58,415 bases of DNA from the NCBI GenBank assembly GCA_018882935.1, contig VERA01000009.1, positions 1-58,415 on the forward strand, in the 5' to 3' direction. Under the pieces are notes generated by a model, which worked only from the letters and a program-made list of their open reading frames with translations, did not search any database and was not told where the DNA came from. Both the position numbers and the translations under genes were made by a program. Shown one piece after another: positions 18,039-26,651 of this stretch (positions within the stretch are counted from its first letter, which is position 1; every line of letters starts with the position of its first letter). Source of the DNA: Burkholderiaceae bacterium. GTDB taxonomy: Bacteria > Pseudomonadota > Gammaproteobacteria > Burkholderiales > Burkholderiaceae_D.

Positions 18039-19838
18039 ATGAACTCACTGATTCGAATTATTTGCGCGCTGCTGCTGATGGTTGTCTCTGCCATCCCGTG
18101 GGCGGGCCCAGCCGACTGGCAAGACCAACTGAGCCAGATTCCTGCCAAAGACTGGAGCCGCGCCCACGCAGCCCACTTGCTTGAGCGCGCTGGTTTTGGC
18201 GGTACACCGTCCGAGCTTGAGCGCTTCTCGGCAATGTCTCCGGTGATGGCAGTCAGAACCTTAGTTCGGTATCAGTCGGTGCGGCAGTCGTTACCGCCGT
18301 TCGAAGCTTCCGGCGCGTTTGACCCCGGGCTTGATCCTTTCTCACCATCGCGCCCTGCCGCCACTGAGAAAGCCAAGGCCGAGGGCGAAGCGCTCGGCGT
18401 AAAGGTAAAGCCACAGGGAAATCGCCGGCTGCAGCAGGTGGCTGATCGTTATCTTTACTGGCTGCGAGTGAGCAAGCTGGAGTCACAGCGTATCGGCTAC
18501 TGGTGGGCAAATCGCATGCTGGTCACGCAGCGCCCGCTGGAAGAAAAAATGACGCTGTTCTGGCATGGGCATTTCGCCACCAGTGACGAGAAGGTGCGCG
18601 ACTATCGAAAAATGCTGAAACAGAACGAAATGCTGCGAGCGAAAGCGACCGGTAATTTCCGTGATTTGCTGATCGCTGTTGCGCAAGACCCGGCGATGCT
18701 GGCGTATCTGGATGCTGCGGTGAATGTGAAGGGGGCACCCAACGAGAACTTCGCGCGCGAGATCATGGAGTTGTTCTCGATGGGCGTCGGTAATTACACC
18801 GAAGAAGATATTCGCGAGGCGGCGCGTGCTTTCACCGGTTGGAATTATCAGGGATTGAATTTTGTCATCAACCCGGCGCAGCATGATGATGGTAGTAAAA
18901 CCGTATTGGGTGAGCGCGGCCGCTTTGATGGCGTGCAGGTGATTGATATTATTTTGTCCAAACCTGTGACTGCTGAATTCATCGCGACCAGGTTGTATCG
19001 CTATTTTGTTCGCGAAGAGATCTCGCCGGAGATGCGCGTTAAGCTCGGTCAGCTGCTGCGCGATAACAAGTACGAGATCGCACCTTTCCTCGAGGCGCTA
19101 TTCTTGTCGAAAGATTTTTACGCCGAGGCCTCGGTGGGCACGCGTATCAAGCCACCGGTTGAGCTGGTGGTGTCAACGTACCGCAAGATGGGGCTGCGCG
19201 AAATACCGGGAATTCCAGACTTCAACGAGCTGACCGACGCGATGGGTCAGAAACTTCTGTTCCCACCGAACGTGGCGGGCTGGGCCAGCGGCAAGAGCTG
19301 GATCACGCCGGGCTTGCTGCTGGTACGCGGCAACTTTGTGTATGACACGGTGTTCCCGCCGATTGACTTTGTCGCCAAAGACCGGGTACCGGATGATCGC
19401 TACGGCATCGTGCCGGTTGCCGACAAGCTTGCGATGGGCGTTGATATAACGACCGCGACCAAGCCCGATGGTAAAGAGGTGACCTCGATGTCGATGCAAA
19501 ATGATCGCGACGAAGATTTCAACACCCGCCTGGCGAGTTACCACGCCTGGCGCAAAGCGATCGAGAAGGTGAAACCCATACCGCGCGCGCCGGCGCAACT
19601 TGACCTAGCCAAGCTGGTGCGTGATGCGGGCTGCCTGACCACGCAACAAGCGGTTGATCATTTGCTGATGCGCTTTTTAGTGGTGCCGGTTGACGCTGAC
19701 ACGCGTACAAAGTTAGCTGAATTACTGGCCAATGATCTCGGTACCAACGACCTGAAACTCGCCGATAGCTACATGGAAGATGCATTGCGCAATACGCTGC
19801 ATGTGATTCTCTCGCTTCCGATTTACCAATTAGGCTAA
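18039..19838 (+). CDS. DUF1800 family exported protein
   Basis: A 599-residue protein with an N-terminal signal peptide (about residues 1-22). It carries the DUF1800 signatures HLLERAGFGGTPSEL near the start, MTLFWHGHFATSDEKV in the middle, NENFAREIMELFSMGVG and the later WITPGLLLVRGNF region. The biochemical role of DUF1800 is not established; it is usually paired with DUF1501, as here, where the next gene starts 5 bases after the stop. The pair is exported and is thought to act on an envelope or extracellular substrate. Confidence 0.9.
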   Translation: MNSLIRIICALLLMVVSAIPWAGPADWQDQLSQIPAKDWSRAHAAHLLERAGFGGTPSELERFSAMSPVMAVRTLVRYQSVRQSLPPFEASGAFDPGLDPFSPSRPAATEKAKAEGEALGVKVKPQGNRRLQQVADRYLYWLRVSKLESQRIGYWWANRMLVTQRPLEEKMTLFWHGHFATSDEKVRDYRKMLKQNEMLRAKATGNFRDLLIAVAQDPAMLAYLDAAVNVKGAPNENFAREIMELFSMGVGNYTEEDIREAARAFTGWNYQGLNFVINPAQHDDGSKTVLGERGRFDGVQVIDIILSKPVTAEFIATRLYRYFVREEISPEMRVKLGQLLRDNKYEIAPFLEALFLSKDFYAEASVGTRIKPPVELVVSTYRKMGLREIPGIPDFNELTDAMGQKLLFPPNVAGWASGKSWITPGLLLVRGNFVYDTVFPPIDFVAKDRVPDDRYGIVPVADKLAMGVDITTATKPDGKEVTSMSMQNDRDEDFNTRLASYHAWRKAIEKVKPIPRAPAQLDLAKLVRDAGCLTTQQAVDHLLMRFLVVPVDADTRTKLAELLANDLGTNDLKLADSYMEDALRNTLHVILSLPIYQLG

Positions 19839-19843
19839 TTCAC

Positions 19844-21163
19844 ATGGGGCAATTCAATCGACATCAAGATCTGTCGCCAACTATTGGGTGTGATCAATCT
19901 CAGCACGAGCTTGATCATGCCAATGCTGACCTCATGCGACGCAGCTTGTTGAAGACATTGGGGGCAGCAGGTTTGTCGTTAGGTTTACCTTTTTCGCTTG
20001 CGCATGCGGGCACGGCAGCCTTGTCCGGTGCATCTGCATCACCTGCTGCTTCAGCGTCGAGTGGCGCTACCCGGCAACCGATTCTGGTGGTCGTGGAGTT
20101 GTCGGGTGCGAACGACGGCTTGAATACGCTGGTGCCGTATGCCGATGATGCTTATTATCGATTGCGTCCGCGTATTGGTATTCGCTCTGAGAAGGTACGC
20201 AAGATTGATGATCGTTTCGGCTTCAACCCGTCGATGTCAGGATTTGAACAGTTATTCAAAGACGGCAAGATGGCGATTGTGCATGGATGTGGTTATGCAC
20301 AACCTTCGTTCTCGCATTTCACCTCGGCGGCGTATTGGCACACGGCCGCACCGAATACCGGTGAGCCGTACGGCTGGTTGGGTAGGGTGGCTGATGCAAT
20401 TGATCCGCAACTGACACCGAATTTTCTGGTGAATATCGACGAGCGTCAGTCGCTGGCCGTGCGTTCAGCGCGGCATGTACCGGTGGTGTTCGATGACCCC
20501 GAGCGTTTCGCACGCAAAGGTCTACGGCAGAGCCGTCCGCTGCTGGATAACGCGGTGGCTGCAGACGCCGGTAGCACTTCGCGAAAATACCTCGATGAAG
20601 TTGCACAGAGCGCGCGGCAGGCATCGCACTTGGTACGCACCGCCTGGGAGGGTTACAAGACCCCGATTGATTACGGCATCATCTCGCTGGATCTACCCAA
20701 GGTAGCGTCGATGATTCATGCTGGTTTGCCGACCCGTTTGTTTTATGTGTCGTATCGCCATAATGCGTTTGATACCCACGTGCAGCAAGCCGAGCAGCAT
20801 GGTCGTTTGCTGTCATATGTATCCGATGCGATTGCTGGTTTTATCAAAGATATGCAGCGCATCGGTCGCGCTGATGATGTGAGCGTGCTGGTATTTTCCG
20901 AGTTTGGTCGCCGCGCTGCTGAGAATACCAGTCTGGGCACAGATCATGGCACCGCCAACCACATGTATGTGATTGGGAACCGAGTCCGTGGTGGTCATTA
21001 TGGTGAGATTCCCTCCCTCACCGATCTCGATGAGGGCGGCAATCTGAAATTCAGTACGGATTTTCGTCGTGTTTATGCCAGCGTCATCGAAGGATGGCTC
21101 GGGCATGCGGACAGCAAATCACTGCTATCCGGCAGCTTTGATACGTTTCCTTTGTTTGCATAA
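19844..21163 (+). CDS. DUF1501 family protein (Tat substrate)
   Basis: A 439-residue protein with a twin-arginine type signal: MRRSLLKTLGAAGLSLGLP begins at the internal ATG 19934 (residue 31), so the real start may be 19934 rather than 19844. The body has DUF1501 features: VVVELSGANDGLNTLVPY, a central GCGYAQPSFSHFTSAAYW, and a C-terminal VLVFSEFGRRAAENTSLGTD-type segment, similar in outline to alkaline-phosphatase-like/sulfatase folds. It forms an operon with the DUF1800 gene. The Tat signal suggests folding, possibly with cofactor loading, before export. Confidence 0.9.
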   Translation: MGQFNRHQDLSPTIGCDQSQHELDHANADLMRRSLLKTLGAAGLSLGLPFSLAHAGTAALSGASASPAASASSGATRQPILVVVELSGANDGLNTLVPYADDAYYRLRPRIGIRSEKVRKIDDRFGFNPSMSGFEQLFKDGKMAIVHGCGYAQPSFSHFTSAAYWHTAAPNTGEPYGWLGRVADAIDPQLTPNFLVNIDERQSLAVRSARHVPVVFDDPERFARKGLRQSRPLLDNAVAADAGSTSRKYLDEVAQSARQASHLVRTAWEGYKTPIDYGIISLDLPKVASMIHAGLPTRLFYVSYRHNAFDTHVQQAEQHGRLLSYVSDAIAGFIKDMQRIGRADDVSVLVFSEFGRRAAENTSLGTDHGTANHMYVIGNRVRGGHYGEIPSLTDLDEGGNLKFSTDFRRVYASVIEGWLGHADSKSLLSGSFDTFPLFA

Positions 21164-21165
21164 GC

Positions 21166-21519
21166 CTAGGGCTGTGAAGACGCAGTTGTACTGACAACTG
21201 CGGGCAAGCGCGGTTTCGGTTTGCCTTGTACATCCGAGATGCGATATTTGGTGCGGCGGTCGCCCATCAGATCGCGCAGCTCACGTATGCTGAGTTCGGT
21301 GACTTCATGCATACGAATCAGCATGGAAGCACCAACCGGTAGCGCACGGTGGCGTATTTTGCTGATCACCGGTGGTGCTACTTCAAGTGCCCTTGATAGC
21401 GCGGCATCGTTTTTGAGTTGCATGCGCTCGCGTAGCGTATCGAGAAGGCGACTCGGGTCATAGGTGTCTTGCGAGGCGAGGGCATGCTCTGCCGGGTGCT
21501 GACGGTGAAGGGGTTCCAT
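21166..21519 (-). CDS. Small XRE-like helix-turn-helix protein
   Basis: A 117-residue cytoplasmic protein. Residues about 35-85 form a lambda-repressor-like HTH: ALSRALEVAPPVISKIR reads as helices 2 and 3, followed by LIRMHEVTELSIRELRDLM. It probably binds DNA. It is convergent with the DUF1501 gene (2-base gap) and lies 149 bases downstream of the S8 protease in the same direction, so it could be the last gene of the protease cassette or an independent regulator. Confidence 0.7.
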   Translation of the reverse strand: MEPLHRQHPAEHALASQDTYDPSRLLDTLRERMQLKNDAALSRALEVAPPVISKIRHRALPVGASMLIRMHEVTELSIRELRDLMGDRRTKYRISDVQGKPKPRLPAVVSTTASSQP

Positions 21520-21668
21520 GATGCTCCTTGTTGCGACGTGGTTGCTATGATGACTGCGCGGTGGCGGTAGAGTTCCACCGCACCATCATCCGCACTCCGA
21601 TGCTTTGTCAGGCCGCAGAAACATCAGGACATACCTGAATAATCAACGCGGCGCGTAGTGCAACACGT

Positions 21669-23576
21669 TCACCATAAGTTGGTCATCATGCCGGGGCTTA
21701 TTGTTTGCGGGTAGTTACCCGGTATCGGAAATGACATCAGCCCAAGCGGTATCCCCAGCGAGGTCGTTTGTGCTTGTAGTGCCGGTAGATCGCGGTACCC
21801 CATGCGAAGCGCTTGCAGTGCAGGCATGTTCATTAATGCGCTCAGGCCTGCTGCAGTACTTGCTACAGTACTCGCCGCAGCAGGTAAGTTTTGGGGCGCT
21901 GCCAAGCCAACCGCACGCAGGGTATCGGGTAAACCAAAACCGGTACGGCGCTGGTCACCCAGCATCAGCGGCTGGCAGGATTGCTTGATGATCTGAAATA
22001 AACGCTCTACACGCGCTGCGCTGCGCATCTGCCCGCTGCCCCGGAAATCCGGATGATGCGCCAGCGCGAGTGCAGCAAGGCCTGTCACATGCGGCGCGGC
22101 CATCGAGGTGCCATCCCATGCCGCGTAACTCTGATCAGGCACCGAAGAGGTGATGGCAACGCCAGGTGCACATACCGATACTTCGGGGCCATAGCAGCTA
22201 AAGCTCGCAGAGAAAAAGCCATTGGCATCAACCACCGGTGTCACCGTTTGCGCGTGGTAGCTATCGGATGGGAATTCATTGACACGACCGATCGCGGCAA
22301 CCGTGAGCACATTCGGCGAGGAGCCAGGGTATTGCACAATGCCGCCCGAGTTACCCGCCGCGACGATACAGGCGATCCCCGCTTGCTTGGCACGGATGAT
22401 TTGTTGCTCGAGGGCTTCCGAGGGCTCGGCACCACCGAGCGACATGTTGACCACATCAATCTGCTGCTCGATACAGTATTCCAGCGCATCGATGAGCTGA
22501 CTCACCTGACCACCGGGGAACAGCTTGCAGACATGAATCTCTGCATCGGGTACGAAGCCGCGAATGCCACCGGCTGAATCTAGCCCCGCGATCAGCCCGG
22601 TGCAGTGCGAACCATGCGCCAGCGTATCGATATTCCAGGTGGCGGTGTTGATGCTCTTGTTGACGATGTCATAGCCACGCGATACTTGCGTTAGATCCGG
22701 GTGCGTGTTGGTACAGCCGGAATCAATCACAGCCACTTTCACGCCTTGGCCACGGAAGGTGTTCGGCAGCTGATCCAGTCGCATCGCACGCTGGCCCCAC
22801 GTGAGTTGCTGCTGTTGCGGGAAATTTTTCAGGCTGGGCCAATCAGAGAGTGCGCGTAATCCCACCATATTCAACTCGCTGTCGCTCACATCGGGTTGCA
22901 TTTGGTAGAAGCTCCAGAAATCAGCGCGTGGCTTCACATACAACTTGCGCAGGCTGGTAGCGGTCTCGCCGAATAGCGTGAGTCGTACGCGCCCTTGCGT
23001 ATCGGTGACGCCTTGCGCGGGCAGCATACTGCCGAATAAATACACCTCGGCACCGGCAACCGGCTGCCCTTTGCCCATGACAACAAATTCTGCGCTGAAC
23101 GCGGCACCGGCCGCAGGTAAATTACAGTTAGCGAGCGGTGGCTGCTGCAGGTAGCCCACGTCGTGCAGTTGCAAGGGCTGATCACGTTCAACAATCAGCT
23201 GGCCTTGCGCCTGTTGTGCAAGCGCGTGCGCTTTGTCTTCATGCATCAGCGCGACCAATACGCCACCTTCGTTCAGTCCGGTGCCAAGCGCACCGACCAC
23301 TTGCTTGGGCCCGACCCGATCAATAATCTGAATGTCGGGCGATTCTTTCAGCGCTTGCTCAACCATCGAGAAACTCAGCGGTGCGATCCCCATCATTTGC
23401 ATGCTCGGGTGGCGGCGCGGGGCAATCAGAAATTGCCCTTTGCGCTGCGTGATGCCGCGTGATGCGGGGTTCAAGCCCGAGACTGTACTCACTCCCGAAC
23501 TCGAGGATGCAGACGCCGGATTGGCGCCCGAACTTGATGTAGCCGAGGCCTTATCGGCGTCTGATTTGGTGGCCAT
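21669..23576 (-). CDS. S8 subtilisin-like serine protease with prodomain-like N-terminus
   Basis: A 635-residue protease. The catalytic set is complete: Asp285 in VAVIDSGC, His321 in AHGSHCTG, Asn409 in AAGNSG and Ser491 in DGTSMAAPHVTG. The Ser/Ala-rich N-terminus has no hydrophobic signal. Residues about 47-140 form a prodomain-like unit (GQFLIAP...IIDRVGPKQ...RDQPLQLHD) that is similar to the whole of the next upstream gene. Residues about 155-215 look like a carboxypeptidase-regulatory-type beta domain (GAEVYLFG, GVTDTQGRVRL). The C-terminal 100 residues are Ala/Leu/Met-rich. It is the third gene of a three-gene unit. With no Sec signal, it either acts in the cytoplasm or leaves by an unusual route. 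Confidence 0.92.
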   Translation of the reverse strand: MATKSDADKASATSSSGANPASASSSSGVSTVSGLNPASRGITQRKGQFLIAPRRHPSMQMMGIAPLSFSMVEQALKESPDIQIIDRVGPKQVVGALGTGLNEGGVLVALMHEDKAHALAQQAQGQLIVERDQPLQLHDVGYLQQPPLANCNLPAAGAAFSAEFVVMGKGQPVAGAEVYLFGSMLPAQGVTDTQGRVRLTLFGETATSLRKLYVKPRADFWSFYQMQPDVSDSELNMVGLRALSDWPSLKNFPQQQQLTWGQRAMRLDQLPNTFRGQGVKVAVIDSGCTNTHPDLTQVSRGYDIVNKSINTATWNIDTLAHGSHCTGLIAGLDSAGGIRGFVPDAEIHVCKLFPGGQVSQLIDALEYCIEQQIDVVNMSLGGAEPSEALEQQIIRAKQAGIACIVAAGNSGGIVQYPGSSPNVLTVAAIGRVNEFPSDSYHAQTVTPVVDANGFFSASFSCYGPEVSVCAPGVAITSSVPDQSYAAWDGTSMAAPHVTGLAALALAHHPDFRGSGQMRSAARVERLFQIIKQSCQPLMLGDQRRTGFGLPDTLRAVGLAAPQNLPAAASTVASTAAGLSALMNMPALQALRMGYRDLPALQAQTTSLGIPLGLMSFPIPGNYPQTISPGMMTNLW

Positions 23577-23600
23577 GACAATCCTTTCGACGTTGACGGT

Positions 23601-23876
23601 TTATTGGCTCGCTGCCTGCTGATCAAACATCTTTAATTTCTGATCGGGCTCGATCATGAGCTCGCCCGCACCTGCAAATTTCTGCTGCAGTTGCGCTGCT
23701 TGCTCATGCGGCATGTCGAACACGGCGGTGTGAGGCGCTTGCGATGGGCCGAGCGTATCGAGCAGGTGGAGCTCGGGATGTGCGCTCAGCTCGGACAAAA
23801 AAGCGGAAAGCTTCTCCCCGCTCGCACTACTGACGAGATAGCGACCGCGCCCGGGGGCGCTCTGAATAAGTGGCAT
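23601..23876 (-). CDS. Stand-alone protease-prodomain-like small protein
   Basis: A 91-residue protein starting at the ATG 23876, chosen because AGAGGA precedes it by 7 bases; the frame stays open further upstream but only as antisense-like sequence. It aligns by eye over almost its full length with residues 47-140 of the S8 protease encoded 24 bases downstream: GRYLVSS with GQFLIAP, LLDTLGPSQ with IIDRVGPKQ, PDQKLKMFD with RDQPLQLHD. The size and alpha/beta pattern recall I9-type propeptides, which fold subtilases and inhibit them in trans. It is therefore a candidate inhibitor, chaperone or immunity factor for that protease. The exact family is not recognised. Confidence 0.75.
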   Translation of the reverse strand: MPLIQSAPGRGRYLVSSASGEKLSAFLSELSAHPELHLLDTLGPSQAPHTAVFDMPHEQAAQLQQKFAGAGELMIEPDQKLKMFDQQAASQ

Positions 23877-23938
23877 ACCAATGTCCTCTGCGTGGGGTGG
23901 ACGATTGCGCCGGCCTACCACCGGCGCGGCCTGTCTTT

Positions 23939-24601
23939 TCAGTGCAGCGTCTGACCCGTCGCGTAGGCTTGTTGAGCAGCTGTGCCATACGGCTGCTGCT
24001 GTGCCAATTGCTGGGCCATTTGCTGTGCAAGCTGCATCTGCGCGCATTGCTGCGCCCACTGCTGCTGCGCAAGCTGTTGTTGCGCTAGCTGCTGTGCCAT
24101 GGCTTGCTGAACAGGGTCGAGCTGGAACGGTAACAGACGACCAATCTGCGCAGCGATACTGCCGATTTGTCCACCCAACGCCGGTTGACCATACAAACCG
24201 CCAATCGCTGTACCGACGGGCTGACCGATTTGACCGATCAGGTTGCCGAACCATCCCTGGGGCGCAAACTGCTGCTGAGTGAGTTGTTGCAGCTGTTGTT
24301 GCTGCGCGAGCTGTTGAAGTTGCTGCTGCAGCGCTTGCTGTTGAATCTGCTGTTGAAGCGCTTGCTGCTGCGCGAGTTGTTGCGCATAGACTTGCATCGG
24401 GTCGGCTGCAAAGGGAAGCAGCCCGCCGCCGATACCGCCGGCGAGTTGTCCAATCTGGCTACCCAGCCCCGGTTGTCCGAAGATACTACCGATGCCGCGA
24501 CCAATCAGCCCACCCACAGGTGCGCCGAACATTGTCCCGAAAAATCCCTGCGGCAGTAAGGCCTGCGAACCGTAAGCGCCTGTTTGCGAAATGCCATTCA
24601 T
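23939..24601 (-). CDS. Gly-zipper / Gln-rich duplicated protein, unknown function
   Basis: A 220-residue protein built from two tandem copies of one module. Each copy has a glycine-zipper-like hydrophobic stretch (residues about 17-63 and 114-158), the shared signature QIGxxAxxIGxLLPF, then DP and a Gln/Ala/Leu-rich helix (about 68-112 and 162-203). There is no signal peptide and only one Cys. Gly-zipper stretches can insert into or oligomerise in membranes; the Gln-rich arms could form coiled coils. It is the first gene of the cassette with the prodomain-like protein and the S8 protease, so it may be that protease's substrate. The ribosome site is partly inside a hairpin. Confidence 0.75.
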   Translation of the reverse strand: MNGISQTGAYGSQALLPQGFFGTMFGAPVGGLIGRGIGSIFGQPGLGSQIGQLAGGIGGGLLPFAADPMQVYAQQLAQQQALQQQIQQQALQQQLQQLAQQQQLQQLTQQQFAPQGWFGNLIGQIGQPVGTAIGGLYGQPALGGQIGSIAAQIGRLLPFQLDPVQQAMAQQLAQQQLAQQQWAQQCAQMQLAQQMAQQLAQQQPYGTAAQQAYATGQTLH

Positions 24602-24630
24602 GTCGTCTCCTGTTTGTAGAAAGAGACGAC
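24602..24630 (-). promoter_or_regulatory. Hairpin abutting the start codon and covering the ribosome site
   Basis: In the mRNA of the Gly-zipper gene, GTCGTCTC and GAGACGAC form a perfect 8-bp stem with a 13-base loop. The 3' arm ends at the base before the ATG (24601) and contains part of the AGGAG ribosome site. Such a stem should limit translation until melted or bound. Confidence 0.6.
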
Positions 24631-24661
24631 ATCTTTTCGGCTAGCGGCGATAAATGCAAAT

Positions 24662-24693
24662 CGATCGAGAGGCTAATTGTGGCCTCTCAATCG
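24662..24693. repeat. 12-bp stem hairpin upstream of the Gly-zipper gene
   Basis: Arms at 24662-24673 and 24682-24693 (core GAGAGGC/GCCTCTC) pair with a single G-T wobble around an 8-base loop. No T-run follows in either direction, so it is not a simple terminator. It may be part of the cassette's 5' leader or a protein-binding site. Confidence 0.5.
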
Positions 24694-24732
24694 CACGAAA
24701 TGATCGGCAATTTTTCAGCCGATAGCAGCCAA

Positions 24733-24768
24733 TAAAAAACCGTGCAGGCCTTGCAGCACTGCACGGTT
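24733..24768 (-). terminator. Intrinsic terminator of the lactate permease gene
   Basis: AACCGTGCAG pairs perfectly with CTGCACGGTT around an 11-base loop; on the minus strand the stem is followed by TTTTTTATT. It lies about 20 bases after the permease stop codon and separates it from the protease cassette. Confidence 0.88.
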
Positions 24769-24788
24769 ATCGCGAAACCAGCCAGACC

Positions 24789-26450
24789 TTACGGAATCAC
24801 CATCAGCGTGAACGGATGAACGTAGGCCTGCAGCGTCACCAGTATGCCCACCAGCGCGGCCAGCGCTATCGAGTGGAAGAATACGTAGCGCAGAATCTCG
24901 CCCTCGTGCCCGTACCACTTGGTTGCGGTCGAGGCCACCACAATCGATTGCGCGTCGATCATTTTGCCCATCACACCACCCGATGAGTTTGCGGACGCCA
25001 TCAGCACAGGTGACAGTCCAAGCTGTTCCGCTGAGGTTTTTTGCAAACCACCAAACAGCACGTTGGACGCGGTATCGGAACCCGTCAACGCAACACCTAA
25101 CCAGCCGAGCAGGGTACCGAAGAAGGGATAGAACATGCCGGTGTTGGCAAACGCTAAGCCGAGCGTCGAGTCAACGCCCGAGTAGCGGGTGCAGTAGCCA
25201 AGCGCGAGCATGGCGGCGATGGTGAGTAGCGAGTACTTCAGCAGTTTCAGCGTGTCCCAGTAAATGGCAAGCATTTCACGCAAGCGATATCCCATCAGAA
25301 GCGCAGAAATAATCGATGCAATGAAAATGCCGGTACCCGTCGCTGATAACCAATTCAGCTTGAAAATCGCCTCTTCAATTTTTGGTGTGGCGGCAACCGG
25401 CGGCATTTTTTGTACAACGTTGTGCAAATGCGCCCATTCAATTTTGACGATCGAAATACCATCAAGCGCCTTTTTCCACTCCGGGATACCCCAGATCAGC
25501 ACAACGACCGACAAAATCAGCCAAGGCGTCCATGCGTTCATCACCTCTTTACGCGAGTACTCATGGGCGGGCGCTTGCGGTGCCTGAGCCATTTGCTCAT
25601 CAGCGCCATCAAATTTGCCTGACGGCGAGGTCATGATTTCTTTGGGATGCCAGACCTTCAGGAACAGGGCAAGGCACACCATTGAAATGACAGCGGCGCC
25701 GACGTCAACCAGCCAAGGCCCGTGGAAGTTTGAAATGAAGTACTGCGGGATGGCAAAGGTTGCGCCGCCGACCAAAATTGCCGGCCAAATCGCCAACATG
25801 CCACGGAAACCGCAGAATGCCCACACCAGCCAGAACGGCACGATGATCGAGAAGAACGGTAGCTGTCGTCCAACCATGGCCGACAGCTGAAGCATGTCAA
25901 GCCCGGTGACCGCGGCCAACGCAATAATCGGCGTGCCGAGCGCACCGAATGCCACGGGCGCGGTATTGGCGATCAAAGACAAGCCGGAGGCTGCCAGCGG
26001 CGCAAAACCCAAGCCGATCAGCATCGCACCGGTCACGGCAACCGGCGTACCAAAACCACCGGCGCCCTCAAAGAACGCGCCGAAACAAAACGCAATCAGC
26101 AGCAGCTGCAGTCGTCGATCGCCTGATATACCGGCAATGCTCTCGCGCAGAATTTTGAACTGTCCTTTGCGGTCGGTGAGCTGATACAGAAAGATCACGT
26201 TGAGGATGATCCAGCCGATCGGAAACAAGCCGAACGCGGCACCGTAGAGCGCGGATGCAATGGCAGCATCGGCCGGCATAGTGAAGCCAACAATGGCCAC
26301 CACCAACGCTGACACCAAACCCATGATCGCTGCGATGTGCGCTTTGATATGGAAGAAAGCCAGCGCTGCCAGCATCACGACAACAGGAATTGCTGCCGCG
26401 ATGGTGGACAGCCAGACATTGTTGAACGGGTCATACACTTGTGACCACAT
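24789..26450 (-). CDS. lctP: L-lactate permease (LctP family)
   Basis: A 553-residue inner-membrane transporter with about 12-14 hydrophobic segments. Family landmarks include GAFFEGAGGFGTPVAVTGAM (about residues 123-142), NTAPVAFGALGTPIIALA, the cytoplasmic Lys/Gln-rich loop, TGSDTASNVLFGGLQ and SANSSGGVMGKMIDAQSIV near the end. It imports lactate (and often glycolate) with protons. It starts at an ATG preceded by GGAGGAG. No lactate dehydrogenase gene lies beside it in this window; the flavin oxidoreductase upstream is not one. A strong terminator follows. Confidence 0.94.
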   Translation of the reverse strand: MWSQVYDPFNNVWLSTIAAAIPVVVMLAALAFFHIKAHIAAIMGLVSALVVAIVGFTMPADAAIASALYGAAFGLFPIGWIILNVIFLYQLTDRKGQFKILRESIAGISGDRRLQLLLIAFCFGAFFEGAGGFGTPVAVTGAMLIGLGFAPLAASGLSLIANTAPVAFGALGTPIIALAAVTGLDMLQLSAMVGRQLPFFSIIVPFWLVWAFCGFRGMLAIWPAILVGGATFAIPQYFISNFHGPWLVDVGAAVISMVCLALFLKVWHPKEIMTSPSGKFDGADEQMAQAPQAPAHEYSRKEVMNAWTPWLILSVVVLIWGIPEWKKALDGISIVKIEWAHLHNVVQKMPPVAATPKIEEAIFKLNWLSATGTGIFIASIISALLMGYRLREMLAIYWDTLKLLKYSLLTIAAMLALGYCTRYSGVDSTLGLAFANTGMFYPFFGTLLGWLGVALTGSDTASNVLFGGLQKTSAEQLGLSPVLMASANSSGGVMGKMIDAQSIVVASTATKWYGHEGEILRYVFFHSIALAALVGILVTLQAYVHPFTLMVIP

Positions 26451-26651
26451 GGGGGATCTCCTCCGCTTGTATCAGCGTTTTAAATGCGAATCTACCATCA
26501 TATTGAACCTCAGAAACATTGTCCATGCCCGAAGCAGAGCAATCCAAGCGATTCGACTGCGACTCGGTGAAAACTTTTTCGAGACGTTTTGAAAATTTTT
26601 TGCTTGTCAAACGCAGACCCTGAACCGGCGCAAGTTGCAGAGGTGTCGTTG

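Noticed and set aside
23877-24254. N-terminal extension of the 91-residue prodomain-like protein to 24254
   Set aside because: The extension overlaps the Gly-zipper gene in another frame, has shadow-like composition, and a good ribosome site supports 23876.
23881-24559. Plus-strand open frames of 133 and 130 codons opposite the Gly-zipper/Gln-rich gene
   Set aside because: They arise from the Gln/Leu-rich repeats read in antisense, have Leu/Arg-rich low-complexity content and no ribosome site.
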